A stretch of DNA of 17,499 bases from WJKQ01 sp043810515 (GTDB lineage Bacteria > Patescibacteriota > Gracilibacteria > UBA1369 > LOWO2-01-FULL-3), in the NCBI GenBank assembly GCA_043810515.1, contig JBDRNZ010000028.1:1-17499 (forward strand). Reading direction: 5' to 3'. The notes below the pieces were generated by a model, which saw only the letters and a program-made list of their open reading frames with translations, had not been told where the DNA came from and did not search any database. Below, piece by piece: positions 12,294-17,499 of this stretch. Within the stretch, counting starts at the first letter, position 1. Every line of letters starts with the position of its first letter. The position numbers and the translations under genes are program-made.

Positions 12294-14507
12294 ATGCCCA
12301 GAAGAAAAGCAACAGCAAGGCGCAGGTCGGCCAGGAGATCCTCCCGCAGAGGAAAATCGCGGATGTCTTTGAATATAAAAGTAAAACCCTCTGTAGCAAG
12401 GGAAATATGGGGTGTTGTTTATCTGGCTGTGGGAATTTTGACTATTTTAAGCCTTAAGGGTGCTTTTGGAATAGTTGGTGATGCCTGGGTAAATCTGCTG
12501 AAGCCTGTTTTGGGATGGGGGATTTACGTGATTCCAGGTGTTTTTATTTTGATTTCAATTATGATGTTTTTCTCCCGAAAGGTTAGTTTTGGCGCTTCCA
12601 GGACGCTTGGGATTTTTCTGTTTATTATTTCCGTCTTAAGTATTTTGCATCTTTCTGTTCCGCTGGACGAAATTCACGATTATGCCGCTGCGGGGGAATA
12701 TGGTGGGTATGTGGGATTTGTAACCAATTTTCTGATTCTTGAGGTTCTGAAAATAGGTACGGTTGGCGCGACTATTATTTTTGTGGCTTTCTTCCTGGTG
12801 TCTGTCCTTTTGATGTTTGAGCTTTCTTTGGGCGAAATTATGAGATTTATTGTTCCTGATATTAAAATTGAGGCGGTGCGTGACCGTAAACAGAAGGGAC
12901 TTGATGAGGCTGTAAGTGAATTTGAGGAAATGGCTCCGCCCGAGATTCTTATTCATAAATCGAAAATTGGCGGGAATAGAGCTTCTGCTGAAGAAAGGGA
13001 TGCTGAGGACGATAAATCAGATGACGAGATCGCGATAAAGAAAAATGAAACATCGGTCGAGAAAGCTCTTGATAAAAAAATTGCGGAGGAGGAGGTGGAT
13101 GAGGATTTTGAATGGGAATTTCCTTCTCTCGATCTTTTGAAGGATGGAGATAGTAATGTTACTGTTGATGAAGATGTTTTGAGAGAGGATGCTGATAAAA
13201 TAAAGGCGAAGCTGAAACAGTTCGGAATCAGTGTTGTCATGCATGAGGTAAATGTTGGGCCGACTGTGGTTCAGTATACTTTGAAGCCGCACGAAGGCGT
13301 GAAACTGTCAAAAATAACGGCTCTGAAAAATGATATCGCGCTGGCGCTGGCGGCGGAAAGAGTGCGTATAGAGGCGCCTATCCCGGGAAAATCGCTTGTC
13401 GGTATTGAGGTGCCGAATTCTTTTAGGGCGATTGTGCATCTTCGCGAGATTTTGGAAACGTCGGAATTCAGAGGCGCGAAGACAAAACTCACGTTACCTC
13501 TTGGACGAAGCGTTTCAGGAAAACCGATGATTGCGGAGCTTGATAATATGCCGCACCTGCTGATTGCCGGTGCGACCGGAAGTGGAAAATCCGTTGCAAT
13601 GAACGCTTTTTTGGTCTCGCTTCTGTATCAAAATTCGCCGCAGGACCTGAGGCTTATACTGATTGATCCAAAAAGAGTCGAGTTGAGTTCTTATAACAGT
13701 ATCCCGCATCTTCTGACTCCGGTTATTCAGGATCCGGACAAGGCGGCTATTTCGCTGAGATGGGTTGTTGCCGAGATGACGAAGCGTTACGTGCAGCTTT
13801 CCGAAAGAAAAGTGAGGAATATAGGTGAATACAATGAAATTGAGGGAATTCACAAGATGCCTAAAATTGTTGTGGTGATTGATGAGCTTGCGGATCTCAT
13901 GATGGCTGCGGGCAGGGAGGTTGAGGCTTCCATATGCAGAATTGCGCAGATGGCGCGTGCTGTCGGAATTCATCTTATTATCGCGACTCAGCGTCCTTCT
14001 GTTGACGTGATCACAGGTCTTATCAAAGCAAATATTCCGTGCAGAATCGCTTTTGCGGTGAGCAGTTCGATTGATTCCAGAACGATTCTTGACGGAATCG
14101 GTGCAGAGGATCTTGTCGGAAGGGGAGACATGCTTTATTTGCCGACCGGCCAGAACAAACCTGTCAGAGTTCAGGGAATTTATGTTTCCACTGAAGAAAT
14201 TGAACGTGTTACGAACAGGATTAAACTTACTGTTGAGCCTGACTATAACGATTTGGTTACTTCCAAGGATACTGCAAAACAGAAGATTGTCGGTGTTCCT
14301 GATTCGCGTGCCGGAAACAGTGAAGATGATATGTATGAGGCGGCTTATGATCTTGTGAAAGAAACCAGAAAGGCTTCCGCTTCTTTATTGCAGAGAAGGC
14401 TTAAGGTCGGATATGCCAGGGCTGCGCGGCTTATTGATCTTCTTGAGGAAAACGGGATCGTGGGGCCCGCTGACGGTGCCAAGCCGAGAAATATATTGAC
14501 GGATTAG
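12294..14507 (+). CDS. ftsK: DNA translocase FtsK/SpoIIIE
   Basis: The 737-residue protein pumps chromosomal DNA through the closing septum and helps activate XerCD at dif. A very basic N terminus (PRRKATARRRSARRSSRRG) precedes four to five membrane helices (about residues 35-185). An acidic linker (about 210-295) follows. Then comes the ATPase motor with Walker A GATGSGKS (about 426-433), Walker B VVVIDELADLMM (about 525-536) and ATQRPSVDVITGLIKANIP. A C-terminal gamma winged-helix domain (about 681-737) recognises orienting DNA motifs. The linker is short compared with E. coli FtsK. An ATG at 12231 is upstream of the inferred promoter, so 12294 is preferred. Confidence 0.95.
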   Translation: MPRRKATARRRSARRSSRRGKSRMSLNIKVKPSVAREIWGVVYLAVGILTILSLKGAFGIVGDAWVNLLKPVLGWGIYVIPGVFILISIMMFFSRKVSFGASRTLGIFLFIISVLSILHLSVPLDEIHDYAAAGEYGGYVGFVTNFLILEVLKIGTVGATIIFVAFFLVSVLLMFELSLGEIMRFIVPDIKIEAVRDRKQKGLDEAVSEFEEMAPPEILIHKSKIGGNRASAEERDAEDDKSDDEIAIKKNETSVEKALDKKIAEEEVDEDFEWEFPSLDLLKDGDSNVTVDEDVLREDADKIKAKLKQFGISVVMHEVNVGPTVVQYTLKPHEGVKLSKITALKNDIALALAAERVRIEAPIPGKSLVGIEVPNSFRAIVHLREILETSEFRGAKTKLTLPLGRSVSGKPMIAELDNMPHLLIAGATGSGKSVAMNAFLVSLLYQNSPQDLRLILIDPKRVELSSYNSIPHLLTPVIQDPDKAAISLRWVVAEMTKRYVQLSERKVRNIGEYNEIEGIHKMPKIVVVIDELADLMMAAGREVEASICRIAQMARAVGIHLIIATQRPSVDVITGLIKANIPCRIAFAVSSSIDSRTILDGIGAEDLVGRGDMLYLPTGQNKPVRVQGIYVSTEEIERVTNRIKLTVEPDYNDLVTSKDTAKQKIVGVPDSRAGNSEDDMYEAAYDLVKETRKASASLLQRRLKVGYARAARLIDLLEENGIVGPADGAKPRNILTD

Positions 14508-14521
14508 CCTGATGATTTTCG

Positions 14522-14833
14522 TTAACCTATGGCTTCTTTGAGTATATTTTCAAGTATGGCCAGGCCGATGAAATATCCGATTATTCCTATTACTGCTGTT
14601 GCCAGAATTCCCCAGGTGACTGTTCTTAATGTTGTGCTTTTTTTGGCGTAATAAAAACCGAGGAATGAGATTACGGCGCATACCGCCAGGCTTATGTACA
14701 CTCCTATTTCGTCGAATAGTTTTATTCCAAAAGCAAAAATCATACTTGCTATAAATACGCCGAAAAGTATGGCTGTTATTTTGTTTAATAGCGAAACGGA
14801 CTGTTTGTCGGGTTTTATTGTTCTGATTTCCAT
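14522..14833 (-). CDS. Small three-helix membrane protein
   Basis: The 103-residue protein has a polar N terminus (1-18) and three hydrophobic segments (about 19-40, 43-63 and 71-94) with a basic loop YYAKKSTTLR between the second and third. The family is not recognised. The ATG directly abuts the TAA of purQ, so it is the last gene of the purL-purQ operon and is probably translationally coupled. A role in purine metabolism should not be assumed. It converges with ftsK across a 14-base gap without a terminator. Confidence 0.75.
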   Translation of the reverse strand: MEIRTIKPDKQSVSLLNKITAILFGVFIASMIFAFGIKLFDEIGVYISLAVCAVISFLGFYYAKKSTTLRTVTWGILATAVIGIIGYFIGLAILENILKEAIG

Positions 14834-15637
14834 TTATTTAAAGTAAAGGATTGCGTTTTTGAAAATCTGCATGCCGGCGCCCTCTTTAGGCAGAGGCTGG
14901 CCGCTGCGGATGAGTTTTTCTTTTTTCAGTTCCCAGCCGTCTTCGTTTGTGAAGAATGAAAATCTTTCGGGATGCGGCATCATTCCCAGGATTCTTCCGC
15001 TTTCGTCGCAGATTCCAGCGATGTCTGACATGGCTCCGTTCGGATTGAACGGGAATGTCTGATTTGCGGGTGAGCCGTCCGGTTTTGTGTATTTGAAAAC
15101 GATTTGGTCGTTTGCTTCCATTTTTGAGAGCGTGTTTTTTTCGGTGTAGAAATTTCCTTCGCCGTGAGCTATCGGAAGGTGGATTTTTTCGATTTCACGG
15201 GTCCAGACACATTTTTTGGATGTGGTGGCTAGGTTTACCCAGCGGCATTCGTATCTTGCGGTCGTGTTGTGCATTAATGCGGCCTGTCGCGAGCCGTATT
15301 GTTTGTCCGTGGCCGGGACGAGTCCTAAGTTTGCGACTATCTGGAAGCCGTTGCAGATGCCGATTATGAGGTTGTCTTTTTGCGCGAATGAAAGGATTTC
15401 GTCTTTAAGATTGTTTTTGATTTTGTTGGCGAGCGCGTTTCCGGAGCCCGTGTCATCGCCGTATGAAAATCCGCCGGGGAATGCCATAATCTGATAGTCG
15501 TCCAGCGATTTTGATTTGTCGATAAGGTCGTTTATGTGGACAATTTCCGCCTGTCCTCCCGCAATTTCAAAACATTTTGCGGTTTCCTCCTCGCAGTTTA
15601 TTCCGTAGCCCGTGATTATGATTGCTTTTGGTTTCAT
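14834..15637 (-). CDS. purQ: FGAM synthase glutaminase subunit
   Basis: The 267-residue class I glutamine amidotransferase supplies ammonia to PurL in step four of purine synthesis (FGAR to FGAM). The triad is visible: Cys95 in GICNGFQIV, and His222 and Glu224 in MMPHPERF. AFPGGFSYGDD fits the PurQ loop. At 267 residues it is longer than the roughly 225-residue PurQ of Gram-positives and nearer the glutaminase domain of large PurL. The start at 15637 is 7 bases after the purL stop. An ATG at 15679 would overlap purL by 35 bases. Confidence 0.95.
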   Translation of the reverse strand: MKPKAIIITGYGINCEEETAKCFEIAGGQAEIVHINDLIDKSKSLDDYQIMAFPGGFSYGDDTGSGNALANKIKNNLKDEILSFAQKDNLIIGICNGFQIVANLGLVPATDKQYGSRQAALMHNTTARYECRWVNLATTSKKCVWTREIEKIHLPIAHGEGNFYTEKNTLSKMEANDQIVFKYTKPDGSPANQTFPFNPNGAMSDIAGICDESGRILGMMPHPERFSFFTNEDGWELKKEKLIRSGQPLPKEGAGMQIFKNAILYFK

Positions 15638-15644
15638 GTAATGC

Positions 15645-17499
15645 TCAGTATCTGTTAAATGTTTTTCTGTAAAATTCATCCAGGGTTGTGATGTTGGTTT
15701 TTATGATTTCTTTTCCGGCGAATCCTTTTATTGTGAAATTTTTGTCGTTTGTCATGGTTCCGATTTGCGCGAATGGTAGACCGGCAAAGAGAGTTTCAAA
15801 TTCGTCTTTTTTCTTCGGATCAATTGTTACCACAAATCTTGATTGCGATTCTGAAAATAAGAGGAAATCTTCGCGGTCGATATCGTCGGAGCGGGGGATT
15901 TTGGAAAGGTCGATTTCCATTCCGAGCTGGCCGGCAATGGAGGATTTTGCCAGGGTGATACCGAGTCCGCCCTGAATGGGACTGAGTGCCGAGGCTATTA
16001 GTCTTTTGTCTATTGCTTCGGATAAGCGTTTGTAAAGTTTTATTGCTGACTCTGTGTCGACTTTCGGGACGGAATTACCGATAGTTTTTTCTCCTGACTT
16101 TTCGCTGAGGTAAGCGAAATATTCGCTCGCGCCGAGTTCGTTTTTTGTTTCTCCGAGAATGTAAATAAGGTCTCCGGAAAATTTCGGATCCAGCGAGACG
16201 GCTTTTGTGATGTCGTTTATCACGCTGGTTGATGAGATTAAGAGGGTTGGTGGAACGGACACTTTTATCGGATTTCCGTTTTTGTCGAATCCTTTGAAGT
16301 CATTGAACATTGAGTCTTTTCCTGAAATATAAGGCGTTTCGTAAGCGACTGCGTAGTCGTAACAGGCTTTTGCTGCTGAGACCAGCTGGCCGAGACGCTC
16401 GGGTTCGTCGGAACTGCACCAGCAGAAATTGTCCATAATTGCCGTGTGCTCCAGGTCTCCACCGGCCTGAATGATATTTCTTATAGCGGTGTCGATGGCG
16501 CATGCGGCCATGTGGTACGTGTCTATGTCTGAGTATGTCGGGTTTATTCCCTGTGAGCAGACGATGGCTTTTTCGCTTTCCGGAAAGGGTTTTGTGACTG
16601 AAGTTGTTGCGTTGACTTTTCCTTTTCCCTGAAGAGGTTTCAAAACCGATCCCGCCTGAACTTCGTGGTCGTATTGTCTTGAAATGAATTCGAAACTGCA
16701 GAGATTGTATCGGGCGATCATTTCGTGGAGAGTTTCGGTGAGATCGTCCGGCATTTTTGATTTTGGCTCGGGATGCGAAGTTTTTGTATATGTTGTTTTG
16801 AGAATTTTTCTCGGGAGTCCGTCGTGGAGGAAATTTAAGTCCAGATCCATAACGGTTTCGTCTTTATATTTGACCAGGCATCGGTCGCTGTTCGTGAATT
16901 CTCCTATAACCGTGGTTTCGACTCCGCGTTTTTCCATTAATTTCATGAACTTTTCCAGTTTTTCGGGTGGAACGGCGAGTGTCATTCTTTCCTGTGATTC
17001 GCTGATCCAGATTTTCCATGGCTCAAGGTTTGGATATTTTGTCGGGACTTTGTCGAGGTTGATTATTAATCCGCCGCTTTCTCTCGCGGTTTCGGAGACC
17101 GAACACGAAAGGCCACCCGCGCCGTTGTCGGTGATGCTGTTGTACAGATCCATGTCGCGGGCTTCTTTCACAATCGCGTCCGAGAATTTTTTTTGCGTAA
17201 TCGGATCGCCGATTTGTACTGCGGTTGCGGGACTTTTTGCCGACAGAGCTTCGGACGAAAATGTTGCTCCGTGGATTCCGTCCTGACCGACGCGTCCTCC
17301 GATCATTACGACTTTATCTCCTTTTCTGGCCTTTTTTTCCCAGCTTGGCTTGCCGTTGATTTCTTTTGGAATCAGCCCGACTGTTCCGACAAAAATCAGT
17401 GGTTTTCCTTTGTATCTTTCGTTGAAATACACAAACCCCTGAGGTGTCGGGATTCCGCTTGTGTTTCCGCCGGCATTTACGCCGTCCACGACCCCTTCA
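15645..17499 (-). CDS. purL: FGAM synthase PurL subunit, truncated at the window edge
   Basis: At least 617 residues of the ATP-dependent synthetase that makes FGAM from FGAR are present. The frame is still open at the window end. Visible motifs are GGNTSGIPTPQGFVYF, KVVMIGGRVGQDGIHG, TDNGAGGLSCSVSE, GINPTYSDIDTYHMAACA, MDNFCW, YISGKDSMFNDF and SPIQGGLGITL. The MDNFCW/GKDSMFND form resembles long PurL proteins more than the short Bacillus type, yet the glutaminase is a separate gene (purQ), not fused. A GTG at 17489 falls inside the conserved GGNTSG approach and is not a start. The N-terminal part, and whether it includes a PurS-like region, lies outside. Confidence 0.93.
   Translation of the reverse strand, partial: EGVVDGVNAGGNTSGIPTPQGFVYFNERYKGKPLIFVGTVGLIPKEINGKPSWEKKARKGDKVVMIGGRVGQDGIHGATFSSEALSAKSPATAVQIGDPITQKKFSDAIVKEARDMDLYNSITDNGAGGLSCSVSETARESGGLIINLDKVPTKYPNLEPWKIWISESQERMTLAVPPEKLEKFMKLMEKRGVETTVIGEFTNSDRCLVKYKDETVMDLDLNFLHDGLPRKILKTTYTKTSHPEPKSKMPDDLTETLHEMIARYNLCSFEFISRQYDHEVQAGSVLKPLQGKGKVNATTSVTKPFPESEKAIVCSQGINPTYSDIDTYHMAACAIDTAIRNIIQAGGDLEHTAIMDNFCWCSSDEPERLGQLVSAAKACYDYAVAYETPYISGKDSMFNDFKGFDKNGNPIKVSVPPTLLISSTSVINDITKAVSLDPKFSGDLIYILGETKNELGASEYFAYLSEKSGEKTIGNSVPKVDTESAIKLYKRLSEAIDKRLIASALSPIQGGLGITLAKSSIAGQLGMEIDLSKIPRSDDIDREDFLLFSESQSRFVVTIDPKKKDEFETLFAGLPFAQIGTMTNDKNFTIKGFAGKEIIKTNITTLDEFYRKTFNRY

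Noticed and set aside
17487..17489. GTG as the purL start codon
   Set aside because: It is an internal Val before the conserved GGNTSG region. The frame continues upstream to the window edge.
1..17499. CRISPR array, IS element, phage genes or toxin-antitoxin pair
   Set aside because: No spaced direct repeats, transposase, integrase, capsid or toxin-like genes are visible. The gene content is housekeeping.

Overview
The window looks like a chromosomal segment from a small-genome bacterium with standard stop codons. TGA ends rpmH, purL, gltX and the zinc-ribbon gene, so a TGA=Gly code is not in use. Three traits hint at a Patescibacteria/CPR-type lineage, perhaps near Peregrinibacteria: tightly packed genes, no visible Shine-Dalgarno sequences, and an SLH-RlpA protein next to a YidC with an unusual outer domain. 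This placement is inference. No 16S gene is present and no search was run. Almost everything is housekeeping. I see no phage, IS element, CRISPR array or defence system.

Left end (1-1203): a promoter-driven tRNA-Glu(UUC) is followed by about 640 bases without a convincing gene. A strong bidirectional terminator lies at 822-861. Next comes a 39-codon gene on the minus strand for a Lys/Ala-rich, histone H1-tail-like protein with its own near-consensus promoter.

1204-4735 (minus strand): a ribosome/membrane-insertion/envelope operon in the order rpmH, rnpA, yidC, jag, SLH-RlpA, FtsL-like protein. rpmH, rnpA and yidC overlap slightly, and the later genes are spaced by 2-13 bases. A back-to-back promoter at 4707-4771 also drives the plus-strand gene at 4799-6796. 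That gene encodes a PP2C-like domain, one membrane segment and a probable beta-propeller.

6799-9460 (minus strand): an acetate/ATP module, pta, then a small EF-Tu-domain-II-like protein, then ackA. A perfect inverted repeat sits over its likely -10 box. Pta and AckA together convert acetyl-CoA to acetate and ATP, which suggests fermentative energy gain.

9484-12293: gltX, a zinc-ribbon protein, a small lipoprotein and a PHP-family phosphoesterase form one minus-strand operon. Its promoter would give an almost leaderless gltX transcript. The divergent ftsK promoter overlaps it.

12294-17499: ftsK (plus strand) converges on a minus-strand purL-purQ-membrane protein operon. purL runs off the right edge.
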